DNA of 41,330 nt from positions 1 through 41,330 of the forward strand of contig JAKLLR010000008.1 in assembly GCA_022014175.1 (NCBI GenBank). The letters are read 5' to 3'. The notes under the pieces are model-generated. The model made no database searches. It was not told where the DNA came from and was given only the letters and a program-made list of their open reading frames with translations. The translations under genes and the position numbers were made by a program. This stretch comes from Gammaproteobacteria bacterium (lineage in GTDB: Bacteria; Pseudomonadota; Gammaproteobacteria; Immundisolibacterales; JAKLLR01). Every line of letters starts with the position of its first letter. Position 1 is the stretch's first letter. This document shows, one piece after another, positions 1 to 7,891 of the stretch.

Positions 1-706
1 GCTCCACGCCTAGCCGACTGGCCACCTCTTCATAGCCCTCAACCACCTCCCCGAGCCCCTGACGGAAGCGGTCCTTATCCAGGGGTTTGCGGGTCGCCTT
101 GTCCCACAGACGACAGCCATCCGGAGTAAATTCGTCCCCCAGTAGCAGCTCACCCTGATACCGGCCAAACTCCAGCTTGTAGTCCACCAACAGCAGATCT
201 GCGGCCAGAAAAAGGGGCTTGAGCACGCTATTCACGGCCAGTGCCAACTCTCTCATCTGAGCGGTTTCAGCTTCGGTGGCCCAACCAAAACAGCGGATGT
301 GATGGGTGTTGACCATCGGATCATGCAACTCGTCATTTTTAAGGAAGAACTCGAACAGCGGCGGATCCAGCTCCAATCCGGACTCAACGCCGAGACGCTT
401 ACAGAGACTACCGGCACTGATATTTCGTACAACACACTCAATCGGCACCATATCGAGCCGTCGCACCAGGGCCTCCTGATCACTCAGCAGTTCCTGAAAA
501 TGGGTTTTGATGCCCGCGGCTTCCAGCTTCTGCATGATGAAGGCGTTGATCCGGTTGTTCACCGCGCCTTTGCGATCGAGCTGCTCGATCTTCTCGCCGT
601 CGAAGGCCGAGGTGTCGTTACGAAACTCCAGAATCAGCAGGTCCGGGTCACTGGTCAAAAAGGCGGTTTTGGCTTTGCCCCGATACAGTTCTGCTTGCTT
701 ATTCAT
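1..706 (-). CDS. purC: SAICAR synthetase PurC, 3' end cut by window edge
   Basis: Phosphoribosylaminoimidazole-succinocarboxamide synthase, the ATP-dependent ligation of aspartate to CAIR in purine synthesis; cytosolic. The translation starts [14 protein letters not shown] and continues with [38 protein letters not shown] and LVDYKLEFG, all typical of the family. About 235 codons are visible, ending in ASRLGVE, so only a couple of residues and the stop are missing relative to the roughly 237-residue E. coli enzyme. Two ATGs lie in tandem (709 and 706). I chose 706 because it aligns with the usual N-terminus; AGGTG lies just upstream. It is last in the dapA-bamC-MBL-purC run, matching the conserved dapA-bamC-purC neighbourhood of gammaproteobacteria. 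Confidence 0.96.
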   Translation of the reverse strand, partial: MNKQAELYRGKAKTAFLTSDPDLLILEFRNDTSAFDGEKIEQLDRKGAVNNRINAFIMQKLEAAGIKTHFQELLSDQEALVRRLDMVPIECVVRNISAGSLCKRLGVESGLELDPPLFEFFLKNDELHDPMVNTHHIRCFGWATEAETAQMRELALAVNSVLKPLFLAADLLLVDYKLEFGRYQGELLLGDEFTPDGCRLWDKATRKPLDKDRFRQGLGEVVEGYEEVASRLGVE

Positions 707-761
707 CATTCAACACCTGCCTAGATTGAAAATTAGTTGAGATTTAATACGAGTGGGTGAT

Positions 762-1529
762 CTAGCTGATCTCTCGCCAGGCCAGCCCCTGCTCCTGATC
801 TGCAATGCCGATCCATTCCGGCTCACACCCCAGCACTTCGGCGAAACCGGCGCGGACGATATCCGGATCATTGTTCTGCTCACTCAGATGAGCGGCGACC
901 AGATGTTGCAGCGATCCGGCCTCCAGCCCCCGAAGTATAGCCATCGACTCGCCGTTGGCCAGGTGACCATAGCGACCACCAACCCGCTCTTGCAAGGCCG
1001 GTGGATAAGCCCCTTCTCGCAACATGGTGATGTCGTGATTGGCCTCCAGCAGTAAGGCGTCACAGCCGCTCAACATCTGCCGGATCATCGCCGTGCCGTG
1101 ACCGCAGTCGGTCAGCACCCCGAGGCTCCGGGCGCCCTCTTCAAGCCTGAACTGAACCGGTTCGCGGGCATCGTGGGGAACCGGAAAGGGGTGAATCTCC
1201 AGACCGTCGATCTGAAACGGCTCGTGGCTGTTAAACAGCTGAAGGTCGGGCACCGCACCCATCGTCGCTGAAACCTTGTGATGGGTGCCCGGTGTCATCC
1301 AGACCGGCACTCCCGCAGCCCGGGCGACCACCCCGACTCCACTGACGTGGTCACCGTGCTCGTGGGTCACCAGGATGGCATCCAGCTCTTCCAGCGCCAG
1401 ACCAAGTCGGCTGAAACGGCGACGGGTCTCGGCAGCCGAAAAACCGCAATCCAGCAGGATCAGGGTGCCATCGTGCTCGACCAGTGTGCCGTTGCCCCGG
1501 CTACCACTGCCAATGGAGGCAAAACGCAT
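762..1529 (-). CDS. MBL-fold metallo-hydrolase (YycJ/PhnP-like)
   Basis: A 255-residue metallo-beta-lactamase-fold protein, probably a cytosolic phosphodiesterase of the YycJ/WalJ or PhnP-like branch. The metal motif THEHGDH is at residues 55-61, preceded by ILLDCGFS (LLDCG, about 25-29). A later metal aspartate is likely in LTDCGHGT, and the closing histidine in VAAHLSEQNND. The N-terminus MRFASIGSGSRGN is the standard opening of this family. There is no signal peptide. It starts 8 nt after the bamC stop and lies upstream of purC. In Pseudomonas an MBL gene also sits between dapA and purC (from memory), so the position is conserved. The substrate is unknown: the family includes nucleases and cyclic phosphodiesterases, and nothing here decides between them. 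Confidence 0.9.
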   Translation of the reverse strand: MRFASIGSGSRGNGTLVEHDGTLILLDCGFSAAETRRRFSRLGLALEELDAILVTHEHGDHVSGVGVVARAAGVPVWMTPGTHHKVSATMGAVPDLQLFNSHEPFQIDGLEIHPFPVPHDAREPVQFRLEEGARSLGVLTDCGHGTAMIRQMLSGCDALLLEANHDITMLREGAYPPALQERVGGRYGHLANGESMAILRGLEAGSLQHLVAAHLSEQNNDPDIVRAGFAEVLGCEPEWIGIADQEQGLAWREIS

Positions 1530-1537
1530 CGAGCCGG

Positions 1538-2614
1538 TTAATCGAGCTGCTGGCGAAGCTGCTCCAGCAACTGATACGCGGCTTCCGACCGTTCCAGTGT
1601 CTCATCCTGGTCGAACACCAGTACCGACGTGCCCCCAACCTCCTTTTCAGTCAGGACGATGAGATAGCTCAATTTCTCCGCACCTCCAAGACCCACCATC
1701 GACTTCAGGCCCTTGAACAGCCCCTTGGCTTTGCCCTGGTCAACCACTTCGACGTAATAGACCCCCCGTGAGCGGTCACGGTCTTCAACATTGATCTCGG
1801 CCTTAGCCAACGCCATGCCTATCTCACGCCAGGCCCGGACAAAATCACTCGGCAGTGACAACTCCGCGCTACCGTCCGCGGTACGCTTCAGGCTGGCTGC
1901 ACCCGGCTCCGCCACGGATGCGACCGGGGATTTATCCACCGGATAGCTTTTCGCCAGGGTGGTTAACAGTTCGTAGGCGGAATCCGTGGACTCCCGGGCG
2001 CCATCTTCGTCCCGCACCGTGATTCCGGTCCATTCGGTTTTGTCAGAAAGAGCCACTCGGTAGCGAATGGCATCGCCGGAAAAGAGATTGATTCTCTGTA
2101 ACAGGCTCTTCTTCGGCGGATTGACCGGCTCGTAGGCCACCTCGTAGTAACCGAGGGACTCTTCGATGCCCTTCACCTCGATGCCGGCACTCTCCAGCGC
2201 CTGGGCCACATGCGGCCAGGCCGCAGCGAAAGGCTCCTGCACCTGTAACAGGCCAACCCCGGTTTCGCTCCGGGCCATGCGGACGAACGCAGGTTTATCC
2301 AACGGTGTCGGCTGGCTTGACTGATCGGTGCCGCCAACAAACGAGGAGTAACGGGTTGAGCCCGGCGCCGGCAGCTCCAGCCCCGGCACTACAACCGCAT
2401 CGACAGACTGACCGGATATCAGGTCGGGCGGTACCTCCAGGGGCGGCAACGTGGTCGCGTCCCTGTACTGGGACTCCGGCCCCCGATCGGGAAACCGGTT
2501 TTTTAGCGAGCCGCAACCCGCCGTCTGTAGCAGCAGCAGACCCGCGCCCAGTAGAAAAATGGACCGAAGTGGCAACCATCCGTGGCTTGCTGTCATTATT
2601 TTACTGTCCTTCAT
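1538..2614 (-). CDS. bamC: Outer membrane assembly lipoprotein BamC
   Basis: Lipoprotein subunit of the BAM complex that inserts beta-barrel proteins into the outer membrane. It is 358 residues as drawn. A hydrophobic signal (about 16-30) leads to the lipobox QTAGC with acylated Cys34. A conserved unstructured segment (YRDATTLPPLEVPPDL, about 50-65) follows; in E. coli the equivalent binds BamD. Two helix-grip domains follow. The ATG at 2614 immediately abuts the dapA stop. A second in-frame ATG at residue 7 has AAGGA about 10 nt upstream and gives a more usual 27-residue signal, so it may be the true start. Position -3 of the lipobox is Thr rather than Leu, which is tolerated. Downstream of dapA as in E. 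coli. Confidence 0.92.
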   Translation of the reverse strand: MKDSKIMTASHGWLPLRSIFLLGAGLLLLQTAGCGSLKNRFPDRGPESQYRDATTLPPLEVPPDLISGQSVDAVVVPGLELPAPGSTRYSSFVGGTDQSSQPTPLDKPAFVRMARSETGVGLLQVQEPFAAAWPHVAQALESAGIEVKGIEESLGYYEVAYEPVNPPKKSLLQRINLFSGDAIRYRVALSDKTEWTGITVRDEDGARESTDSAYELLTTLAKSYPVDKSPVASVAEPGAASLKRTADGSAELSLPSDFVRAWREIGMALAKAEINVEDRDRSRGVYYVEVVDQGKAKGLFKGLKSMVGLGGAEKLSYLIVLTEKEVGGTSVLVFDQDETLERSEAAYQLLEQLRQQLD

Positions 2615-3490
2615 TTAGATCAAACCTGCCTTGTCCATCGCGCTACGCACGGTGTCATGATATTCCGGGCTTAGAGGGGTCATGGGTAATCGGATACCGG
2701 GACCGATCAGACCAAGCTGCTCGACACCCCATTTCACGGGGATTGGATTAGACTCCACAAACAGCTTTTGGTGCAGTTCCGCCAGTTTGCCGTTCAGCGC
2801 CTCCGCACTGGAACGGTCCCCCTTCAGGGCAGCCGCGGCCACATCGCGCATCGCTCGCGGCGCCACATTGGCAGTCACCGAAATCACCCCGTCACCGCCA
2901 TTGAGTATGAGCTCCATCGCGGTGTCGTCATCACCACTGTAGAGCATAAAACCGTCGGGGCGCTGCTCCAGCAGCTCCCGGGCCCGGGCCAGATCGGCAG
3001 TCGCATCCTTCAAACCGATAATGTTGTCGATTGCAGCCAGCCGCAGGACCGTTGCCGTGATCATGTCACAACCGGTACGTGCGGGCACATTGTAAAGAAT
3101 TTGGGGAATCGAAACCGCCTCTGCAATCGCCTTATGATGCAGAAACAGCCCCTCTTGGGTCGGCTTGTTGTAGTAAGGCGTGACCAGCAGGGCCGCGTCA
3201 GCCCCCGCCTCGGCGGCGCACCGGGTCAGCTCAATCGCCTCCCGGGTCGAGTTGGCACCGGTCCCCGCAAAAACCGGCAGCCGGCCGGCAAGGTGTTTGA
3301 CCACCCGGGCAATCACTTCACAGTGTTCAGCCTGGTCAAGGGTCGCTGACTCGCCTGTGGTACCCACAGCAACTATGCCGTCGCTGCCCTGCTCAACGTG
3401 ATAGTCGAGTAATCGTTCCAGCGCAGCAAAATCGATCTCACCCGTCGCGGCCATCGGCGTAACCAAAGCCACGAAGCTGCCCTGAAACAT
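2615..3490 (-). CDS. dapA: 4-hydroxy-tetrahydrodipicolinate synthase DapA
   Basis: Condenses pyruvate with aspartate semialdehyde, the first committed step to diaminopimelate and lysine. The reading frame stays open upstream, but the protein homology begins at MFQGSFVALVTPM, so the start is placed at 3490, giving 291 residues. The class I aldolase active site is intact: Thr44-Thr45 in GTTGES, Tyr133 in ILYNVPARTG and Schiff-base Lys161 in IIGLKDAT, the same numbering as the E. coli enzyme. GGGACGG lies about 7 nt before the ATG. It heads the minus-strand run with bamC and is divergent from bcp across a 131-nt gap. DAP supply fits the peptidoglycan theme elsewhere in the window. Confidence 0.97.
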   Translation of the reverse strand: MFQGSFVALVTPMAATGEIDFAALERLLDYHVEQGSDGIVAVGTTGESATLDQAEHCEVIARVVKHLAGRLPVFAGTGANSTREAIELTRCAAEAGADAALLVTPYYNKPTQEGLFLHHKAIAEAVSIPQILYNVPARTGCDMITATVLRLAAIDNIIGLKDATADLARARELLEQRPDGFMLYSGDDDTAMELILNGGDGVISVTANVAPRAMRDVAAAALKGDRSSAEALNGKLAELHQKLFVESNPIPVKWGVEQLGLIGPGIRLPMTPLSPEYHDTVRSAMDKAGLI

Positions 3491-3562
3491 AAAGATACCG
3501 TCCCGCGAAAAACCGCTATGGTACTGGCGGCCCAGGCCAGTGACAAGCGGCTCAGCACCGAC

Positions 3563-3592
3563 TTCGCAACGCGTTCTGCATGGTCGTATACT
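3563..3592 (+). promoter_or_regulatory. Candidate sigma70-type promoter for bcp
   Basis: TTCGCA (3563-3568) and TATACT (3587-3592) are separated by 18 nt. The -10 matches the consensus at 5 of 6 bases and the -35 at 4 of 6. Transcription would begin near 3599, giving a short leader that contains the AGAGGAG ribosome site at 3608-3614. It lies in the dapA/bcp divergent gap. This is sequence resemblance only. Confidence 0.4.
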
Positions 3593-3621
3593 CGTTCGCC
3601 AAAAACCAGAGGAGTCACCTG

Positions 3622-4092
3622 ATGTCAGCAATCGAACTTGGCCGCCCCGTGCCCGATTTTGAGGCCGCCGCAACCGGCGACAAAACCCTGAAACTCTCAG
3701 ACCTGCGTGGCCGCAAGGTGATCATCTATTTTTACCCGAAAGACAGCACCCCCGGCTGCACCACCGAAGGCCAGACCTTTCGCGACCTCTACGCCGATTT
3801 TCAGGCCGCTGACACGGAGATATTCGGGGTCTCACGGGACAGTCTCGCCTCCCACGAGAAATTCAAAGCCAAGCATGCGTTCCCCTTCGATCTGCTCTCA
3901 GATTCCGACGAGACCCTCTGCAAGTTATTCGACGTGATCCACGAAAAGAACCTCTACGGTCGCAAAAGCATGGGCATCGTCCGCAGCACTTTTATCATCG
4001 ACCGAGAGGGCAATCTGGCTGCAGAGTTCCGCAAGATCAAACTCAAGGGACATGTCGAAGAGATGCTGGAGACAGTCCAGTCGATGGATTAG
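3622..4092 (+). CDS. bcp: Peroxiredoxin Bcp/PrxQ family
   Basis: Thiol peroxidase that reduces hydrogen peroxide and organic hydroperoxides in the cytosol. It is 156 residues, starting at the ATG 7 nt after a strong GGAG (3611-3614); the longer upstream frame is unlikely. The core YFYPKDSTPGCTTEG carries the peroxidatic Cys46, with the Thr and Pro of the PxxxT/SxxC motif. The usual Bcp resolving cysteine five residues later is absent: residues 49-51 read EGQ. The only other visible cysteine candidate is Cys100 in SDETLCKLF. The enzyme may therefore act as a 1-Cys or atypical peroxiredoxin. It is convergent with the tusA-like gene, with 4 nt between stops. Confidence 0.95.
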   Translation: MSAIELGRPVPDFEAAATGDKTLKLSDLRGRKVIIYFYPKDSTPGCTTEGQTFRDLYADFQAADTEIFGVSRDSLASHEKFKAKHAFPFDLLSDSDETLCKLFDVIHEKNLYGRKSMGIVRSTFIIDREGNLAAEFRKIKLKGHVEEMLETVQSMD

Positions 4093-4096
4093 TACT

Positions 4097-4330
4097 TCAG
4101 GCCCTGCGCACCAGACAGTGCACCACTCCATCTGCGGACCAGCTCTCCACCAGTTCATGGCCGGAGATTTCGATAAACCGACGGATGTCATCCGGGGTTT
4201 GGGGGTCGTTTGAAAGCAGTTCCAGCAGTTGCCCGGAGGTCAACAGCCTGAGGGCGGATTTGCAGCGCAACAGGGGCATCGGGCACTTCAGGCCGGTGGC
4301 ATCTACGATCTTGTCAGGGGTCTGGGCCAT
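4097..4330 (-). CDS. TusA/SirA-family sulfur carrier
   Basis: A 77-residue TusA-fold protein with the hallmark motif LKCPMPLLRCK (residues 14-24). Cys16 is the expected persulfide-carrying residue and the CPxP motif is intact. Family members pass sulfane sulfur for tRNA thiolation, molybdenum cofactor work or sulfur oxidation. A TusA-like gene beside bepA and bcp resembles the P. aeruginosa PA1006 neighbourhood, linked there to molybdenum homeostasis (recalled, not searched), so that role is as likely as canonical TusA. No good ribosome site is visible before the ATG. It is divergent from the bepA-like gene and convergent with bcp. Confidence 0.9.
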   Translation of the reverse strand: MAQTPDKIVDATGLKCPMPLLRCKSALRLLTSGQLLELLSNDPQTPDDIRRFIEISGHELVESWSADGVVHCLVRRA

Positions 4331-4400
4331 AACTGGCGGTTTGAATCCTGGTCCCGGGGCACCATATTAAAGGATAAACCACTCCTTGAGGCGACCACAC

Positions 4401-4423
4401 CCGCCAGGTGGAAACCCTGGCGG
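4401..4423. repeat. Perfect 8-bp inverted repeat in tusA/bepA divergent region
   Basis: CCGCCAGG (4401-4408), a 7-nt spacer TGGAAAC and CCTGGCGG (4416-4423) form a perfect inverted repeat. TAAAAT (4424-4429), which could be a -10 element, follows directly, so the repeat could be an operator or a 5' leader hairpin. There is no U-tract for a terminator. The rest of the 141-nt gap shows no other clear signal. Confidence 0.5.
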
Positions 4424-4471
4424 TAAAATGGGGTCCAACTGACCCGGTACGCGTCCCGATTTCCATGGCTG

Positions 4472-5965
4472 ATGACAAACAGTAACCCACCAACCCCAGG
4501 AGCCACCTGCAGACCGTTATTCGGCGCGACTCTGCTGCTGTGGTTGCTGCTGGCGGCCATGGGTACTCAAGCCTGGGCAGAAATCAATCTGCCCAACATC
4601 GGCGACGGCACCAGTGCCCTGCTCTCGCCAGAAGAGGAGCGCCGGATAGGACAGCTGTTTATGCGGCAGGTGCGGGCGCAACTGCCACTGATTGATGATC
4701 TCGAACTAAACCGTTATATCCAGTCGCTGGGGTTCCGACTTGCGGCCAATAGCGATACTGCGGCCCGGGACTACCACTTTTTCCTGATCGATGCGGACAG
4801 CATCAACGCTTTCGCGGCGCCCGGGGGATACATCGGCATTCATACCGGCCTGTTCACCACCAGCCGCTCAGAGAGCGAGTTGGCTGCGGTGGTGGCCCAT
4901 GAAATCGCCCACATTACCCAGAGCCACCTGCACCGCTCCCTGGCCAAGGCAGGCCGCATGCAGATACCCAGCATACTGGCGCTGCTGGGCGCTATCGTGC
5001 TGGCGTCCCAGGACAGCCAGGCCGGGGTCGCCGCCATAAGCGCGGTCACCGCCGGGACGATTCAGGCCCAGATCAATTTCACCCGGGCCCACGAACGGGA
5101 GGCAGACCGAATCGGTATTCAGACCCTGGCCCGCGCCGGTTTGGACCCGGCGGCGATGCCGGACTTCTTCCAGCGGATGCAGGATGCCAACCGGTTCCAG
5201 CAGGGCAATATTCCGGATCTGTTGCGGACCCACCCGGTCACCCTGGAACGGGTGGCCGACTCCCGCACCCGGGCGGAGCACTATGGTTATCGGCAGGTGC
5301 CGGACAGCCGCGCCTACCTGCACATGCTGGCCAAGCTTGAAGCGCTGAAAGGCAGCCGGACGGACCGGGCCGTGACCCTGTTTCGGCAACGCCTGACACA
5401 GAAGAAGTACCGGGATGAACGGGCGACCCTGTTCGGTTACGCCGTTGCCCTCAACCGGGACAAGCAGATTGAACCCGCGAGAGCGGTTCTACAGCAGCTG
5501 CTGGCACTCGACCCAGGTTATCTGAGCTACCGGCTACTGGCGGTCGAGATAGAACGGATGGCGGGCGATCAGCAGGCCGCGTTGCGCCATGCCCGCACTG
5601 CTCTGGCGTTGTCGCCGGGGCACCCAGTAGCGACGGTCTACCTGGCCGAAACGCTGCTGGATAACGGCAATCCGGACGCCGCCCGCGAGCTGATGGCGGG
5701 CCTGCTGCGCAACGACCATCTGGAGAGGCTGCCACCGAAAGCCTGGTTTGTGGCTGCCCAGGCCGCTGACAGCAGCGGTCGCCGGGTAGAGGGACTACGG
5801 ATGCTGGCGGAGTACCATTATCAGAATGGTGATCTGGAGACCGCCCTGCAGGGGCTCCGCAGCGCAGCCGCCACGCCGGGCATTGAGTTTATCGACCTAT
5901 CTGCCATAGAGAGCCGAATGCGGCAGATCGAAGCGGAAGCCGCTGCACTGCGGGAGCTGATGTAG
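4472..5965 (+). CDS. bepA: BepA-like periplasmic M48 metalloprotease/chaperone with TPR domain
   Basis: Periplasmic zinc protease and chaperone of the BepA (YfgC) family, which promotes or degrades stalled LptD and other outer-membrane assembly intermediates. It has 497 residues. A signal peptide (hydrophobic 17-31) is probably cleaved after AWA (34-36). LSPEEERRIG follows, then the zinc motif HEIAH (143-147) and HEREADRIG (207-215), which should supply the third ligand. The C-terminal half (about 290-497) is helical TPR-like. Length and domain order match the family. BamC is encoded about 2 kb away, which fits a shared outer-membrane assembly role. It is convergent with kdsB, with 5 nt between stops. 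Confidence 0.93.
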   Translation: MTNSNPPTPGATCRPLFGATLLLWLLLAAMGTQAWAEINLPNIGDGTSALLSPEEERRIGQLFMRQVRAQLPLIDDLELNRYIQSLGFRLAANSDTAARDYHFFLIDADSINAFAAPGGYIGIHTGLFTTSRSESELAAVVAHEIAHITQSHLHRSLAKAGRMQIPSILALLGAIVLASQDSQAGVAAISAVTAGTIQAQINFTRAHEREADRIGIQTLARAGLDPAAMPDFFQRMQDANRFQQGNIPDLLRTHPVTLERVADSRTRAEHYGYRQVPDSRAYLHMLAKLEALKGSRTDRAVTLFRQRLTQKKYRDERATLFGYAVALNRDKQIEPARAVLQQLLALDPGYLSYRLLAVEIERMAGDQQAALRHARTALALSPGHPVATVYLAETLLDNGNPDAARELMAGLLRNDHLERLPPKAWFVAAQAADSSGRRVEGLRMLAEYHYQNGDLETALQGLRSAAATPGIEFIDLSAIESRMRQIEAEAAALRELM

Positions 5966-5983
5966 GGGGTTTAGATTTCCCCC
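5965..5983. repeat. Small hairpin spanning the convergent bepA/kdsB stops
   Basis: GGGGG (5965-5969) and CCCCC (5979-5983) flank the 9-nt loop TTTAGATTT. It overlaps the last base of the bepA-like stop codon and the end of kdsB. It could work as a weak bidirectional 3'-end hairpin, but it lacks a U-tract and the stem is only 5 bp. Confidence 0.3.
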
Positions 5984-6726
5984 AGTAGTGCCCTCACCCG
6001 GACCAAATCCGCTGGGGTATCGATGCCGAAGCCGGTGGCTTCAACTGCGTCCACCACCTGAATTTTGATACCCCGGGCCAGCGCCCGCAGTTGCTCCAGG
6101 GATTCCAGTTGTTCCAGCACCGCCGGTGGCCAGCTGACAAACTCCCGCAAAAAGCGGGCACGGTAAGCGTAGAGGCCGACATGCCGCCTGAATGCGGGTT
6201 CAGCCAGGGGTGGATGGTCCTCACCGCCCCGGGGCCAGGGGATCGGCCCACGACTGAAATAGAGGGCCTCTCCCGCCTCATTAGTCACCAGCTTGACCAC
6301 GTTCGGATCCCGCCACTCCGCCGCGCTGGTCAGGGGTTCCGCGACGGTGGCCATTTCGGCTTCGGGGCTGGCAGTCAGCGCGCGGGCAACCTGCCTCAGC
6401 ACTGCGGGTGGCATCAGCGGCTCATCCCCCTGCAGATTGATCACAATGGTGTCGTCAGCAAGCCCACGCCGGGCGACCACCGCGGCCAGACGGTCACTGC
6501 CGCTGGGGTGCTCGCCGGTCAACTCCACATCGGCACCGAAAGCCCGGGCGGCCTGTTCGATACGCTCATCATCGGTGGCGATAATTACAGGTCCCGACCC
6601 GGCAGCAAGAGCCTGGGCATAGACCCGCTGAATCATCGACTGGCCGGCAATCTCCAGCAGCGGTTTACCGGGCAACCGGCTCGAGCTGTAGCGGGCCGGA
6701 ATCACCGTAACACAGGCTGCGTTCAG
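5971..6726 (-). CDS. kdsB: CMP-Kdo synthetase KdsB, probable CTG start
   Basis: 3-deoxy-manno-octulosonate cytidylyltransferase, which activates Kdo with CTP for LPS inner-core synthesis. Motifs: [16 protein letters not shown] at the N-terminus, [34 protein letters not shown] and LEQLRAL. The first conventional start is a GTG at 6705, but it would remove the first beta strand. In frame upstream, CTG at 6726-6724 overlaps the ycaR stop as CTGA, with GAGGAG (6735-6740) 8 nt before it. It adds NAACVT ahead of VIPAR and gives 251 residues, close to the family length (E. coli about 248). I therefore annotate CTG as the start. Translational coupling to ycaR is likely. Confidence 0.93.
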   Translation of the reverse strand: MNAACVTVIPARYSSSRLPGKPLLEIAGQSMIQRVYAQALAAGSGPVIIATDDERIEQAARAFGADVELTGEHPSGSDRLAAVVARRGLADDTIVINLQGDEPLMPPAVLRQVARALTASPEAEMATVAEPLTSAAEWRDPNVVKLVTNEAGEALYFSRGPIPWPRGGEDHPPLAEPAFRRHVGLYAYRARFLREFVSWPPAVLEQLESLEQLRALARGIKIQVVDAVEATGFGIDTPADLVRVRALLGEI

Positions 6727-6911
6727 GCCTCGATCTCCTCATCCGCCGGCAGCACCCGGGCCTCGTCCGGCAACATCACCGGGATATCATCCCGGATCGG
6801 ATAGGCCAGCCGATCAACCCGGCAGATCAGCTCTCCGGCTCTCTTTCGATAAACCAGGGGTTCTTTGCAGATCGGGCATACGAGGATATCCAGCAACTGT
6901 CTGTCGACCAT
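6723..6911 (-). CDS. ycaR: Trm112/YcaR-family small zinc-ribbon-like protein
   Basis: A 62-residue protein of the Trm112p-like/YcaR family. CPIC at 12-15 and Cys30 form a partial zinc-ribbon pattern, followed by [17 protein letters not shown], the family signature. The bacterial role is not established, although it is almost always encoded between lpxK and kdsB, as here. Its ATG overlaps the lpxK stop by one base (TGATG). Its acidic tail DEEIEA is encoded by the same bases that form the purine-rich ribosome site of kdsB. Confidence 0.9.
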   Translation of the reverse strand: MVDRQLLDILVCPICKEPLVYRKRAGELICRVDRLAYPIRDDIPVMLPDEARVLPADEEIEA

Positions 6912-7891
6912 CAGCGAAGGCTCTCAAGTTGTGTCAGCAGGGCGGCGCCAAAGGCGTCGTCAAGCTGCGGGCAAATGTATAAATACCACCAGTGGGACTG
7001 GGCAAAGGGGGCCACCTTGACCGCATCCTTTTCCGTCATCACCACCGCCAGATCATCACCGAAATCCAGCTCCGCCGCCGTGTAGCGATGATGGTCCGGG
7101 TACTCGTGGGTTATAGGGGATAGCCCGAGGGATCGCAACTTGTTGAAAAACTGATCCGGGTTACCGATTGCCGCCACTGCATGCACTTTCCTGCGAGCAA
7201 AGAACGCCAGCTCAGACTGCCCTGCCCCGTCCACCCGGCGGAAATCCACGGCCTGGAGCGTCAACTTCTGCTCACCCCGCCGGGGGACCCCCTTGGAGAC
7301 GATCCAGTCCACCTGCTGCAACCGCCGCTCCGGCTCACGCAACGGGCCTGCGGGCAACATGTAACCATTACCCAGCCGGCGATCTCCGTCCAGCACCGCG
7401 ATTTCGATATCCCGCTTCATCCTGTAGTGCTGCAAGCCATCATCGGCAACAATCAGGTCACAGCCATAATGCTCAATCAGGGCATTGGCAGCCCGGACCC
7501 GGTCCGGATCTGCGGCGACCGGGCAGGCGACTCTTCGGGCCAGCATCACGGGTTCATCGCCAACCACCACCGGGTCGCTATCGCCGCGAACCTGTTGGGG
7601 CCAGTAACTGCTCCGTCCACCATAACCCCGGGTGACCACGCCGGGGCGATAGCCCGCTTCGGCCAAACGGTTGACCAACCATATCACCAGGGGCGATTTC
7701 CCACTGCCTCCCACGGTGATGTTACCTACCACGATAACCGGTACCGGAATCTTACGGGACTTGATCAACCCCATTTGATAGGCCTGTCGGCGGGTGGCAA
7801 CCACCAGCCCAAACAACCAGGAGAGCGGTAGCAACAGCAGACCGCCAGGGCCACCCCGATACCAGACCCGCAGGAGCCAGCGCCTGAACAT
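6911..7891 (-). CDS. lpxK: Tetraacyldisaccharide 4'-kinase LpxK
   Basis: Inner-membrane-associated kinase that phosphorylates the lipid A disaccharide at the 4' position. It has 326 residues. An N-terminal hydrophobic helix (about 16-33) is followed by the P-loop [12 protein letters not shown] (57-67 region), [24 protein letters not shown], and [17 protein letters not shown], which carries the conserved DDGLQH motif. [10 protein letters not shown] near the end is also typical. The ATG overlaps the msbA stop (TGATG), so the pair is translationally linked. Lipid A kinase beside its flippase is the standard gammaproteobacterial arrangement. Confidence 0.97.
   Translation of the reverse strand: MFRRWLLRVWYRGGPGGLLLLPLSWLFGLVVATRRQAYQMGLIKSRKIPVPVIVVGNITVGGSGKSPLVIWLVNRLAEAGYRPGVVTRGYGGRSSYWPQQVRGDSDPVVVGDEPVMLARRVACPVAADPDRVRAANALIEHYGCDLIVADDGLQHYRMKRDIEIAVLDGDRRLGNGYMLPAGPLREPERRLQQVDWIVSKGVPRRGEQKLTLQAVDFRRVDGAGQSELAFFARRKVHAVAAIGNPDQFFNKLRSLGLSPITHEYPDHHRYTAAELDFGDDLAVVMTEKDAVKVAPFAQSHWWYLYICPQLDDAFGAALLTQLESLR

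Noticed and set aside
3491..3673. 61-residue N-terminal extension of DapA
   Set aside because: Homology begins exactly at the ATG at 3490, and the extension overlaps the bcp promoter, ribosome site and coding start on the other strand.
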